A stretch of DNA of 64,000 bases, taken from positions 9,409,501 to 9,473,500 of the forward strand of contig CM029114.1 of the NCBI GenBank assembly GCA_016859345.1, written 5' to 3'. The stretch's first letter is position 1, and each line of letters opens with the position of its first letter. The DNA comes from Istiophorus platypterus (lineage: Eukaryota; Chordata; Actinopteri; Istiophoriformes; Istiophoridae). A program made the position numbers and the translations under genes. This document shows, in pieces, positions 34,606-47,608 of the stretch. The notes beneath the pieces were generated by a model that searched no databases, had not been told where the DNA came from, and saw nothing but the letters and a program-made list of their open reading frames with translations.

Positions 34606-37162
34606 GCTGCACTTCACGCACAGATATGAGTGTATGAGGGTGAGATGTGAGGGTCAGGGTTAACGTCGAGTCAGAGCCATTTAGAAACCCTGGAGCACTG
34701 CCTGTCTCTAACCAGACCGAGGAAGGGTGGACTCACGGGTTAGGATTGATTACAACATTAACGCCGCAGACTTCCATGAATTAGCACGGGGTTGAAATGC
34801 TCAACGATAACTGACACACGTGTTTAGATGACACTCCTTCACACATGCAATTCATTTCGCCATCCGAGGGCTCTTGGCAGGCCCATCGAATTTTTTGCAG
34901 CAATGTGAGGCATGGCAGCAGTGAATCATGTCAGCTCACATTTCAAACGGGTGGCTCATTTGGCATGGCTTTTTTGCAAGTCCTTCTAGAAATAATGTTG
35001 AGGGTGGTAATATTTGAATGCTGTCTCCAGGGGCTCTTGGTATACCTCTTCTAGCTTCATTGGACAGAGACAGAGGATGCACCAATCAGAGGGTGACACT
35101 ACGGTAGGTCCTAGTAGCAAACTGCTTTGTCATTTTGTAGTCAAAATATGCCCGTTTACGTGCAGTGAAGGCGTTCGTTTTAAGTCACATACATGCCGGG
35201 GAGACACACACCTTATCGCACACTTTCTGTATTCGAGACCAGTCGACTGATTGTTCTCACAGGTCTTTTAGAGGTGTGATCAGTGGCCCTCTCACCAGAT
35301 AAGGCCGTATTTCTAATCTAAATCCACCGTGTAAAACGAGACCCCCTTGAGGACTCTCCGCAACACAAACACCAAAGAGATTCCCTGCACTCGGTGTGAG
35401 GGTGGTCTGCCTTGTCCCATCCCTCGGTTTATTAAGTAGAAGTCCTCAAGTCTCGGGGAGGGGAAGCGTCTGACAGCAGCTGTCACAGTCACTTGTTAGA
35501 TGTGACAGTTAAGCCTAGATAGCACAGCTGTCAGTCAAAGCAGTCGCAGCGCATTTTTCACAAGAGGGTGGTGACACATTGAACTTCAACCAACTGCAGA
35601 CTCGTTTCTGAGTGGACACACGGCAGTGCACCTGTAGCTTGGCCAGCTGCCCCTCACCATACAGGTGCACTCTCAAAAGCTTTGTCTTTTTGTTTGTTTT
35701 TGGGTTTTTTTTTACTAAAGCAGTGTCTTTTTGTCCTAAAATTGCATACTGCGTCTCTGTGAATTTCCTCTCACTTTGCAAAGTTTTAGACGAAATTGCA
35801 CACAAGTGTTTGGCCTTGACATGCAAAGGATTTGCGTCAGCTCCAGGGCATTTCCCCTTGATTAATGATTTTGTGTTTGACATGTTGTACCTCTGAAGAT
35901 TCCTCTGAGATCAACTGCTGAGCAAAGGCTTAGAATATGTACAAAATGCTTTGGCAATACTGTATGTGATTTTGGTCAAGCCAATAAAGCTGGCTGAACC
36001 CAAACTATCAGTCAACGGAGGGACCACAGGGCCAATAAGAGTAGAGTTACCCCCAGAAGGTAGAGAGGTACATTTGCTGTTTCAAGTTTTCAGTTTTACT
36101 TTAAATAAGGAAATAAACAACATTTGTGCCCACTGATTGCACGGTGGCATGAATTAGGCCAATGACACGGTACAGAAATGATGAAATAACTACAAATGAT
36201 CCAAATTCAATATAGAATTGTGTGTTAATAGTAGGTTTTCTTAAAATATTATCCTAACTCAAGGTCCATATACTAGCTTCCCCCTCAACTTTCAAATGCA
36301 TCTCAGTCTCTTAGTCAAATGACAAAGGTCAAGGATAAACTTTTGTGTCTAACAAACGGTTTCATTTGATAGCATGTTTTACACTTGACTGGACTCTTTA
36401 TGGCAGATCATATCTGGTGTGAGTACTGCAGATATTGAGTCATTTAATGAAATGCTGACAAATGTCAGGGTCACAGTTTCAATTAGTGCAAACAGCATTT
36501 TGCTGGATTTTTTTTTTTTTTTTTTTTGCTAAAGGCATTTCCACGTTGTCTAGAACAAAAATATGAGCAAACAGCCTCTAAAATATCCTGGTCAAATAAG
36601 GGGCATAAATTAGTGCACTTAATTATACATAAAGATGCACGCAAACCGTTGACTAGTCTCCTTGTTTCTGACCTATTTAATCACAAATATTTTCCCCCCA
36701 CATCATACAAGAAACCTCTCTCCAGTGTAATGTCTTACATCAGATCAAACCTGCATCCTGCTAACCAGATCATCAAGCAGATGTTCCCTCTGTACACCCA
36801 GGCTGAGGTCATACCTCAGGAGAGGGGAGGGGAGAGGGAGGGGGGGGGGGCTGGCTGGAGCATTGTAAGCGATAGCCATCATGACATCACCTCTTCCTGG
36901 TTTGGCCTCCAAAGACAAATCTGCAGGGCAAAAATAGACGGCTCCTCAAACAAAGCTGATGACTGATTGTTTGCAGCAAAAATTATTACGCTAGTGGATA
37001 AACCACAAGGACAGTTGAGGTCAAATGTCAAAGACTAAAAGAGAAGAGCTGCAAACGGATAATGAGATTTTCTATAACGCCAACTCTGCTAAATTGATTT
37101 AATGCCAATATTCCAGATCCCTGTATCAAATGTGGGACTCAGAGAGGCGCATGATTTAATTA
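34606..37162. other. Intergenic, mostly unique sequence
   Basis: No gene recognised. The stretch 34840-35260 is repeat-poor and base-balanced; the open frame at 36526-36966 (plus) has no family features. T-run near 36510-36528 and G-run near 36840. Confidence 0.5.
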
Positions 37163-37413
37163 CATCTGCCAAGGAGGTTATGTGATCACCCGTGTCTGTT
37201 TGTTGGTTTGTTGGTTTGTTTTTCAGCAGGATTAAACAAAAACTACTGAACCAATTTGCACCGAACTTGGTGGAAGGATGGGGTTTGTGCCAGGGAAGAA
37301 CTCATTAAATTTTGGGGCAGATCCGGATCATTAATCATGAATTGGAATTTTTTCCTCAGAAGTCTGGTTTGTTGTTTAATACTGGCATTGGCGGAGGCCT
37401 GGGCTCTACTGAA
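37163..37413 (+). repeat. Teleost interspersed repeat (CTGCCAAGGAGGTTATGTGATC family)
   Basis: Reads catctgccaaggaggttatg, tgatcacccgtgtctg, then gaaccaatttgcaccgaact, tggtggaaggatggggt and ends ggcggaggcctgggctctac. This is a very common fish dispersed repeat; I do not know its class. Confidence 0.65.
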
Positions 37414-40400
37414 CACATTTTCCAGTTGTCTTTGGGACTGCTCAGTTGTTAGAGGTGTCTGGAGGGATATTTCTGATACTATAACTTTTGCCACATGCAT
37501 GGGGTTAGCTGCTGTTGCATTATGCATCCTTTGTGATAGGGAGTAAAACTTCTAATAGCCAAATTTTGGAAATTTACACATTATATAAGTATAAGTTTAT
37601 ATTTTTTCTTGTATGTCTTGATAAAATAGACACATGTCCTATTTACATTGAAATAATTTTTGCTCACTGTAATCATTCCTTCTGTTCACACTGGCTTTTA
37701 GAGCATCATTTCCTAATGCTCTTTCACTGTAAGTGATGGATAATAAAATCAAAAAAGACAGTCCCATTTATTAAATCAAGACTGATAAAATATTGGGAAC
37801 ACATTTTGATTTTAAACCGCTGTTTAATGTTTTCCTCAACAATACACATGTGAAGTTTGAAGTTGATCAGATGAGCAGCTGTTGAGGGACAGACAGACAG
37901 AGATTTCTCAATTTATTAGTAGGGTTCTATAGACCCTGTCAGACATTGAGTGTCGTTAGACCGTATCTGGTTCTTATTTGCACCTTTATCTCACCTGCAC
38001 GATCATTTGAACATCTAGCAGTTTATATATTTAGAAAAGTTCAAGATACACATATTTAAGAAGAACACAAAAAACAGTTCTGATTCTGTGCTTCTCATTT
38101 ACAGAAGAAAAAGAGTGATAATGTTCTGGAAAACAAGACCGTGTATTATAAATACATAGCAGTAGGACACCGGGTTTGTCTAGGTCAGTGGGTGGTGAGC
38201 TTGAATTTGCTGTCTGATATCATGACGCAATTTGAAACGAATGTTTCCACCACATCGCAAATGTGGCCGCCGATCACCCGCTAAAAATCTGATTTGAATC
38301 TGTTTTCTGAGCCAGTGCTTACTTGAAACCAAAACAGCAGCAGGTCACAAGGCAACACATGAAGTAAAGTTTACACATGGCCAACCTGGGAATTCCCTCC
38401 CTCCACTTGCACTTGGGGACAGAAACTGTAGCCAGACACTTTGGTGATGTCACCAATCGTTAATTGATCCCTGTGGTTACAGCTGTCATATGACAAGGGC
38501 AGATGTGTGTGTTTAATGGGGACAGGAGGGGGTGGGGGGTGGGGGGGGGGGGTGATAAGTTTAATAGGGACTAGAGCCGGATAGGATCAGACATTTACAG
38601 AAGAAGCTCACTTAACTGCCCCAGGCTTATTAGATAATCTCCCCTCCCCACTACCACTCAGGCTATTCCTGAGTAAACTAACTGAGGTTTTACTCATGTG
38701 TGACCGTCATGTGTTGCTTTCAGCTGGCTAAGTGACCACCCGTCCTCCTCTCTCTACCCCTTACATCCTCAGTTTAAAGACTCGGCCCTTGGGGGTCGGG
38801 GGTGGGTGGGCCATCGATTATAACCATTTACAGCGGCCCCCCCCTTCTCAGGACATCAGAGCCACACTCCTGTTCTTCCCACTTAATTGATACACCTTCC
38901 TTTGACCTGCTTTTTATGGGCTCTAAGAATTTTTTTTTTCCTTTGTCTGATGTGCTCGATGCTAAATCCAATTAATTTCTCTTCACAATAAAGTGTCAGA
39001 AGAAAGCACGGAAGTTCATATTTAATTTTTGTCGTACGTAGCAGTATCAAAACAATCCTTAAAGGTTTCATGCATTTTTACCTTTAGATCATGATATCCA
39101 TGAACTAGTCATACAATTAAAAGAAGTCTTTTAACCATGAAATAGTTATGATTAATCTTTGAAGGGCTTAGTTATTCAATGAAACTCATTCATTAGCATT
39201 TTGCATAGAGGAGCAAATCTAAAAGTATAGTCTGAACACCACCTAGTGACGAAGACAGGCCATTACAACATTTTGTCTAATGGCTACAGGGTTTTTTTTA
39301 GTATCATGTACATCAAGTAGATCATTATATACATTTTTTTCAAGTGCTGGAAAAAGCCATTTTGATTAATTTTGTGACATTGTCTTCAGAAATAATAATT
39401 TTTCTCAAATATTCAACCTCAAATATTATTTGTAATTGGCATGAACAACTTTAACAGTACTTATTAAAGAGGTGGTAGGATCCAAGATTTGGATAATGTC
39501 TATTCAGCCAGCACATGAGCAAATCCTAATTTTATTTTTTTTTTTTTTAAAGATTCATTATATACTATTTAAACAGGCAAAGCAAAAACAAGGTCTTTAA
39601 AAGCCAATGTTCCAACTGTTCCTCTGTGACGTCCCAGCACCATTTCAGCACTAGCTCACCCCACCACAACAAGTGTTACAATAATTAGACAGGATGAAAT
39701 GAGCGTGTCTCGCGGCTGCATCTGCAAAACATTACATACTATGACCTTTAACCCCTGAGACCAAAGAAGCTTGGGGAGGGTTTTGTAGTGAGTCTCAAAG
39801 CAGGGATCCTTACAGGATTTCACCCCCTCACCAGTGGCCTCAGGTGAGCTTTGCAGTCTGGACAGCAGCCTCTGTCCTTAAACCCTTTGACTGGATAAGG
39901 AAAAACTCCCCTGAAAAACATCCGCTGAATGACAAGATTACCGATTATAGCCGACCCATTCTTTCTCCCTCCCCTCTCATTCATTAGCATTTTAGCCTCT
40001 TCTTTACGGATGTGTGCCTACGTCAAAACTAAAGAACTTTACAAGCTGACACTCTGGATGCAGTCAGCAGCACAAGCAAAATGCTGCAACCTCCCTGAGA
40101 ACTGTTCAATGTTTCTGTCACCAAGATGGGAAACAGAAAAGGAAAATCTGGAAGTTCCAGACTCTACCAAAATAAACAGCCCCAGCACAAATGGGTTTCT
40201 ACAAATCATTCAAAAAACAGACTCCATGAGAAACAAAATACAGTATAAATGCGGTTTATAATTTTCTTGAGGAGAATGGAAGCACAGGCTATGCTATTTT
40301 TTATGTTCTTTCAGCCACAAATGCATGGACAAGAAATCTCAAGGCCAAGAGTGGTTTTCAATGCCAGTTATCTGTCATTTATGCCTATAATACAAGTTAT

Positions 40401-42777
40401 AGGATAAGATATAAACCTTTTAGAAAGAAAAATGGGACCCCAGTTTTAGCCACAACATACTGAGCTATTCACTTTACTTTGGCATCATCTTTTCTGGTCA
40501 GGATGGCATCCACACATCCCTATCAAAACATCCAAGCAGCTATATGCTAATGGACATTCAACAATCTCATTCACAAACTCACTTTTTTGTATTGCATTTT
40601 TAGCCCACACATCCAATCAATGAAATCAAAAATCTTGTGCTTTTTTGTATCAAACTGTAAGCAACTACATCATTTGTTAAAAAAAGAAAATGTAGAATAA
40701 AAGAGATAAAACCAATAATAATATAAGAGAGATATACACCATACAATTATATGATAAATGTGCATTTAATGGCCCAAAATGTGGTTTCAGCAAAGTTAAT
40801 GTTTCCCCCAGTACACAGTTTTTTTGAGTCTGTGTCAAAGAGTCATCTGTGCTAAGAAGGTTGTGGTTCTATGGAGCTGATGGACTCTGGACTCAATCAT
40901 AACGGAGGAATGATTTTTATTTCCACCTCCTTTGTCCAAATGGAATTAGAAAGCCAACCTATGTTGACAAATGTCTTATCATTTACTCATGACAAAAATC
41001 AGAAAAGCATTGTTACATGTGTAAAATGAGTCCTGTTATATTAGGGGGTTAATATCACATGAGTCAAGCAAAAAATCTGGAGGAGGAATGACATTAAGTT
41101 AATAAAAGGAGGAAAAATACTATTAAAACGTTAGTCTTTGAATAAACCCGCTGTTTGTGTGAAAAGTGTAAAGCCTTTGGTTATCATCAAATTAAGAGGC
41201 TTCCCTCCGTTTTCAACCATGTACAGAGAGAATTCAAATTTTGCCATTTGCTATTACATTTGTCATACAGCTCCTTTTTCACTGATACATGATACATTTG
41301 AAATGACAGCAGGATTATTTCAAACCCGCTCCAGGGCTCAGCACATTTCCAGCTGCACATGGTTGTCCAGAGACATCCAGGAAATCCGGCTTGTTCTTGA
41401 AACAACTGCCACTCTGCTTTATTTTTGAACTTCTCTACATTTCTTTTTGAAGGTAAATGTCCAGGAACAGGTTCAAGGTTTGTCTGATTTATCTTTTCAC
41501 CTTCCCCAAATTCCTGCTCTTTTAAGGTTGTAAAAATGTATTCTGCATGTTGTTCCCCCTTCTGCTAAATATTTGGAATAAACTACTTAAACTGTGTAAA
41601 TGTTCAAAGTTCAAAGTTAAACCTCATTTCACCTTTCTACTTTAATTTTGATGCATATTTTTTTGTGCACATCTAATGTTTTTCCACTAGATGTCAGCGT
41701 TGCAATGCAAATAGTTGCCGTGCCTCCAACAAGTTGTGTCAAAGGCCCCTTTGAGACTCTCTTGTTCACACCTGACTCAGGCAAAAACACTGGTTCCTTT
41801 GGGTGGAAAATCAGACTCTAGCACAAGCTACAAGAGACATTCCATGTTAGATTATTTAAACTTTTAAAGAACCATTTTATACTGAAATAGTTTGCCAGTA
41901 ATTCATGGAGCTAACATGGAGGAAAGTGTTGATTTCTATGGTGCTAAAATAGACGGACCAAAGCCTAAAGTAAAACAATATCTCAACCAACGGTTCATAA
42001 CATCTCAGCGATGGGACAGACTGCCAGAAGTGGTTGCAGTGCGGTCAGGTTGAGGTGAGGTTTCGAGGTTGTTGGTTCCTCCTCAAGTTTAGTTTAAGTG
42101 GAAATTGAGGTTCGGTTTGGCCTGGCTTGTAAGGGTGTATAATGGAGGGGGAAATGCGGAAGGTTTCTGAACAACATATTGTTTCCTTTGAACTGTCAAA
42201 AGGCAAACAGGGCAACAATTAACAAGACATCAAAATATGTCTAAATGTGTCTAAATACCGGTAAACATACAAATCATCTTGTGCCACACTCCTATTTTGC
42301 ACTGTCAGGACAGATAAACTGGATGTCGAGTCAAGTGTAACGAACATGCAACTTGAGTGCTCCGGTAATAAAACAATTTCCACCCACTGAGATTTTTCAG
42401 CGGAACACGCTGTTTTCATTTCTCAGCTCCGCTCTGAAAAATTCAGAGTGTGCGTCCCCATGGGCAGGGTGGGGTGGCGGCAGGGCAGAGTGAATGGGAA
42501 GGTATTACACAGCATGACTACAGTCCGTCTCTGTGTCTAAGTCTATGTTCCCCGACTACTGCCCTTGTGAGATCACCGGCCACTGACAGGGAATTGGCTG
42601 CGGTCTGCTCTCACTGAGTGATTCCCCAGCGGGATGACCTGCCAAGCAGCGAGCTTGCCAGCAGCCCTCTCATACATTCCTCAACATTGTGACTGCTGCC
42701 AGCTCAGCGAGTCTGGGTGGATGCCACCCAGTGCTTCCTTAGCTGCCCCAGACACCTGAACTAGCACAAGAGTTGAT

Positions 42778-42829
<52 letters not shown>

Positions 42830-43190
42830 ACAGGGATAGCTTGAGGGCTGCATGGTGGGAGTGAGAGCTCTGTTAAATAGCCAGCAAACAGCCACTGCAG
42901 CTGTTGTGGCCTTTTCCACAACGATTCCACTGTTTGAGCTTCCAGTACAGCACTAATTAAAACTGTGCCCATCTCTCTTCTTGCCAGAACTTTCCTTAAA
43001 CATTCAGATATACACACACATGTATTCAGACACATGCTCTCTCTCTCTCAGACTCACATATTCATACATCCCAGCCCTCCACCTCCTGCCCATAAATCCA
43101 ATAGCTGACCTCTCTGGTGCATTTGAATTGAGTTACTGAACATCCTTTGCTGTGAAGCTGCTAAATGTTCCACTATGTAGTAACTTACTT
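37414..43190. other. Intergenic, no gene recognised
   Basis: Unique AT-rich DNA with G-rich runs at 38527-38555 and 38795-38812, a T-run near 39535 and a (GA)n array at 42782-42822. No conserved protein frame found on either strand. Confidence 0.5.
42782..42822 (+). repeat. (GA)n microsatellite
   Basis: About 20 GA dinucleotides, followed by GGAGAG. Confidence 0.95.
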
Positions 43191-43194
43191 TTTT

Positions 43195-43310
43195 CTGTCT
43201 GCTGAGCAGGTAGTGTACAGCAGGTCTATCGGGGCTTTATTCAGCCGCCTGCCACGATGAGGGCTAGACGAACCAAAAAAGAAAACTTGCTGGCAGTAAA
43301 ACCAAAACAA
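43195..43310 (+). repeat. Dispersed repeat, copy 1 (GGCAAGTAGCGTACAG / ACAATGAACTGAAAG anchors)
   Basis: Shares ordered words (gcaggtagtgtacagc..., then aaaaccaaaacaatgaactg, aaagaagctaaaa) with sequences at 50285-50430 and 52655-52800. The same order and spacing scale indicate a dispersed family. Class unknown. Confidence 0.5.
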
Positions 43311-43439
43311 TGAACTGAAAGAAGCTAAAATTCAAACTTTGTGGGTTCGTCAGCAGTTTTAATTGAAATTTTTTTTAAAAAATCCAAAAACTCTTCTGAT
43401 GTTGTGTCCTACTTTTGGGGTCTGGACCAAGGGATCACA

Positions 43440-43705
43440 TAAGTACATTCATTTTAATTTTTATCTGTTGAGCATTTCATGGATTATCAATTGATGAAAA
43501 AATTGATAAATGCCTGTCAAAGTTTCCTCAATCTCACAGTGACCGACGGCCCAGAACCCAAATATAATTTGCCTCAAAAAAATATAAAACACAGAGGTGG
43601 CAAATCTCCACATTTAAGACGCTGGAACCAGTATTTTCACAGACAGGTGACTTAAAGGTGTTGCCAATGATATTTCTGTCAACTGACAATTCAATTAATC
43701 AACTA
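43440..43705. repeat. ATTAATCGATTA-type repeat, decayed
   Basis: Contains ggattatcaattgatgaaaa, tctccacatttaagacgctg and attcaattaatcaactaaat in the order seen in other copies. Confidence 0.45.
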
Positions 43706-45900
43706 AATGTTCCCGCACTGCCACAAAGCAAACTCTTCTCTCCGTGCCTTGGGGGAAACACATGTTGTAAAAGAACAGGAATATATTGCTTCTCTCCGAG
43801 GCTGGGCTCTAATTGATGCACAAAAGAGTAATAAAGTGTGTTGGCTTCCAAGAGAAACCTTTGGTCCCGGCCACTTCCCTTCACCTTCTCCAGAGTGGGC
43901 ATTCCTGTATAGATTAGCTGGAAATCTTTCCTGTTGTATCGAGGATAATCCCCTGAACAAGGCCGCTCGGCCCTCATATCGAGAATGATTTAGGCACAGT
44001 GAATTCCGGTCAGGTCAAGTCTGTGCTTTCATGTTATGATGCGGCTGTTCCAGTTGTTATATGTACCTTGTGGGGAGAATAGGAGCAGACAGAAGAAAGG
44101 AGAGGAAAGGAGGGCAGCTTTTTTACTGTTCAAACAGAGTTCAAAGTCATCATGTGGATTTGGAACATGAATTAAGGTCACTGATACACTGCAGCTCAGT
44201 CCATTTGAAAGAAAGAGGAAGTGCGTGTGTGCGTGTGTGCATGTGTGTAGCTTGAGCAAGGACGTCTGGAAGTTCACTTTTTAAGACCTTTGAGGTCTTA
44301 CGGATATTTCCACATCAGGTTTTCCTTCAGCCTCACACACACACACACACACACAAACACACGCACACACTCTACCCACCGCATAGCAGAACATTCATAA
44401 GGACTGTATTAGTATGAATGAGAATTACAAGAAAGCGCGGGCGCACATGGGCTTTTTTTCCCTCCTGGGGTCACACAGAAGATATTGACTCACATGTATT
44501 TACTCCACATAATGTGATTTAAAAGTGACTGAGAGGACACTGCTGCCGTTAAGATAACAGGAAGCTTTAATTATGCCCATGGCAAAATCGAGTATAGTGG
44601 GTTAGTTAAGCTGCTGCGATGTGATTCTATTTTCATTTCTAAACTGAAACAAATGAGCCTGGTTCATTTCATTTTGTCCTTTTTTTGGCACAGATTCATG
44701 AATACGGGGAACGATATGGCAACAGAACCAATAATCTCAGCTTTATTTAGTTCAGCTCATTTTAGTCACATTCAGTAATGTATAAAAGGGATCTGGGGAG
44801 ATTGCTGTAGGCAGTGAACTGTCACACTTTCGCTACTCTCCTGCAGATTTCGTAGGCAGAGAGAAAATGGCTTCCTAACAAGATTTATAATTTTCACGCC
44901 AAGGGTTCAAACTTTGGCTCATTCTCCTGAGTGGGATTGGTCAGCATTTATAATTTTAATTAATTCATGGAAACACTGCACTGTGTTCTTCCTTATAGTG
45001 ACATTATAGGAACATAATACCAGAATTTGCCGTGGAAAAGCCTCCTCTGATGGAGCGCGGGGAAAAAAAAGACTGGCTTATTTCAGACTAAAGTGAAAAG
45101 GACAGTATGGGCAAGACAGGGGTTTTAGTGGTTTTACAGTTCAGTGGTGGTGTTTGAAAGCACGGTCTTTCAGCAACGTGGGTGGTACGGTTGTTCCTAG
45201 CATCTCTGCTATTGTATTGTCATTGGCTCTATGCACTTGTCAGCGTCGTTGCTCACTTTCTCAGGATAAATGTTGATTTTGCTTTATATAGGGAAAGCCG
45301 AGGCAGCAGCGCTTTGATTCGTGAAATTGCCATGGCCTCGGTGTGAGAGCTTGTGTCACTGCAGATGTCCAAATTCCTCTGACATGTTTATTGTTTTCTT
45401 TTATTTTGCAGAGGCTATTCTGCACGGCTCCAGCGCCACTGTTCCTGTAGTTAGTCCTCCATGCGAAATCTTGTGTATCGTGTAAACAGAGGACCAGAAA
45501 ATAACAAGCACAAGAAAAGGCAAAATTTCCACCCCGGCGTCGTCCTCCTTTTCCCCTGCTCACCCCCTTCAGTGTACCCACCACTTGTTGTCCTTTATTT
45601 GTAGCCTAAGTGCTTTGGCATTAAATCTTATTATTTTTTGGTAAATAAACCAGTTTCTGGTAGGAATTACACACAACTTGGTGTGAGGTCCTTTTCAGCA
45701 AAGGGGCCTGGATCCTTTTATCTAAAATGTTTTCTATTTCTGCTTTTGTAAGACACTTTTGACTGCTTTGAAAGAGAGAAACTAGGTTTTTCTTGCGTTT
45801 CTGGGGTTGAGGTTGGGGATTTTTCTCAGCATTGTGGTGAGATTTATTCGAAGAGGCTGCATTTTTTTCTGATTTCCCTCTTTGTTCTCTGTAAGTAGTT
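43706..45900. other. Intergenic; possible conserved non-coding blocks
   Basis: The stretch 43730-43990 is repeat-poor, base-balanced and open in three frames on two strands without encoding anything recognisable. The stretch at 44510-44720 holds homeodomain-like TTAATTATG and GATA-like agataaca. Both are only candidates for conserved enhancers. CA runs at 44335-44355. Confidence 0.35.
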
Positions 45901-45919
45901 CCAGGTCCCGCCTCACTCA

Positions 45920-46045
45920 CTCACACACACTCATCTGTGTGTGTTTGTGCGTGTGTGTGTGTGTGTGTGTTTGTGTGTGTCTAACGTGCACGTGCAGGGT
46001 CTGTGATTTTGCACATTTGTGTATGTGTGTGTGTGTGTGTTTGTG
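45920..46045 (-). repeat. (GT)n/(TG)n-rich microsatellite cluster
   Basis: Two GT-rich runs, 45936-45980 and 46018-46043, separated by unique sequence. Confidence 0.9.
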
Positions 46046-47209
46046 AGGAGCACATGTGTGAATGTGCATGCGTGAGGGTGAGGCGGGGACTTGATGCGAC
46101 ACCTGCTGTTGGGATGAATAGGGTCAGTGGCAGGGCCCTTCAGCAGGCAGCAGCTGCCTGTTCTCACTGCAAGCTCGACTCTCACAGCGCTCCAAAGCCT
46201 GCAGGACTACAACTGGGGCCCTGACACGACACATAGTGCCCTCTACCACCATCTCCTATCATTACAGTTATTATCTTCAAGTATTGCCATTCCCCCTCTC
46301 CCAGGGTCACAAGCCTAATTGTTTGGAAGGAAACGTGAAATTGACCTGAGGAAAAACAACAAAAATGAACTTCAATTCCCATCCTCGCGCTCTCTGAACG
46401 CAGGAAGAGGTTTCCAGACAGCTGCTGACAGACAAAGATACTTGGTATTTGGTTGGTCTGACCTGTCTATGCTCTCTTGCTGTGTGGTGGTCCACCCTGC
46501 GTGTGACTTAGTGGGTCTGAAAACATTCCCTGTGGCACAACAGAGGAAGAGGGCAGAAGATAAACAGTGGGGATTGAAAACATCAGTCTGTTTTAGCAGT
46601 GTTTCCAAACTGCATGCGTTTAAATTTTTTTTTTTTTAAAACCCATCTTTTTTCTTAGATCTTTAATTTGAAATTCAGGAGAAAAGCATGACCATAACAA
46701 TTTACAGACACATCGTACGGTTGACTTACAAATCACAGTCAATATTCTTTCACTGAATATTTCCTTAACCGACATTCCTCAGTTTAGAGATCTCTTTCCT
46801 TATCTATCCACCAGAGGTCAGCCTTTTATTAACAAATTCTGATCGACTCTTAACAAAAGTGCATTTTTCATGAAGAAAACACTTGATGGATTATTTAATA
46901 AGTTACTAATGACGCACGAGCCATATATGCATCTTTCTGTGTCGCGGTTCGTTGGACGAAGTACACCCAAGTACACAATAACAGGGGGGGAAGTTTCTGA
47001 TGGCAGCGTAAGGAAAACCCCTCTGTCATCAGAGTCCGTTCAGGTTGAAGCGCACAGGCAAAGTACAGACCATGGTCCTGTTGCAGTGCTTTTGTTAAAT
47101 GAAAGGTTTTTTTCAACAGACAACAAACAGGCACCCAACAGTGCTGGGGGGTATTCCAGGCTTAGCCTTGCTGAATAGGGAGAGAAATAACAGGCTTATA
47201 GTGACCACA
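46046..47209. other. Intergenic, immediately 3' of the EGF gene
   Basis: No gene recognised. Searched in particular for MAM-domain or RGD-bearing exons that nephronectin/EGFL6 would have 3' of the EGF repeats; none found. Confidence 0.5.
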
Positions 47210-47230
47210 GGCTTTCCAGTGGTTTCAAAT

Positions 47231-47236
47231 TTTATT
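47231..47236 (-). promoter_or_regulatory. Polyadenylation signal of the EGF gene (AATAAA)
   Basis: Plus-strand tttatt at this position is AATAAA in the transcript, about 165 nt after the stop codon, and gives a short 3' UTR. Confidence 0.6.
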
Positions 47237-47399
47237 TAACAATACTAAGGAAAATACTTTGATTTATAGCATATTCTACTTGTTGAAAATTCCCTCAACT
47301 TTGCTCACATTTTGTTTTTCTTTTTTAACCTGACCAAAATATTCTCCAATCTTGCATGTCCCTTTTTGTTAGAGCCATCTAAGTTGCGAGGGGTTAGCT

Positions 47400-47608
47400 C
47401 TAAGATGAAGGCTGTGTTCGTTTGGTCCTTTTGGAGAGTTTGTAGTTGAAGTACATGAGAGCCTTGGACTGTGGGGCTCTCCTGGGCCAGCAGGTGCGTC
47501 CGTTGCCGAAGTAGTCCTCCAAACACTGACAGGTGTAGGAGCCATCTGTGTTGACACACTGAGCATGGCGGCTGCACCGGTGAGACCCCGTTAAACATTC
47601 ATCTCTAT
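47400..47608 (-). CDS. EGF gene exon 7: calcium-binding EGF domain 5 and basic C-terminal tail
   Basis: Acceptor cccctccacag. Encodes DRDECLTGSHRCSRHAQCVN, TDGSYTCQCLEDYFGNGRTC, then WPRRAPQSKALMYFNYKLSK and RTKRTQPSS before TAG at 47402-47400. The tail is rich in Lys/Arg. It has no strong internal donor that would extend it to further exons. Confidence 0.88.

Noticed and set aside
36526..36966. 146-codon plus-strand frame in the intergenic region
   Set aside because: No recognisable family, no flanking splice logic, and it crosses a G10 run; likely chance.
43699..43988. Three overlapping open frames
   Set aside because: None resembles a known protein and no matching splice sites or neighbouring exons were found; kept only as a possible conserved non-coding block.
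30800..47230. MAM-domain or RGD exons for the EGF gene
   Set aside because: Searched on the minus strand downstream of exon 7 and found none; the poly(A) signal at 47231-47236 also argues against them.
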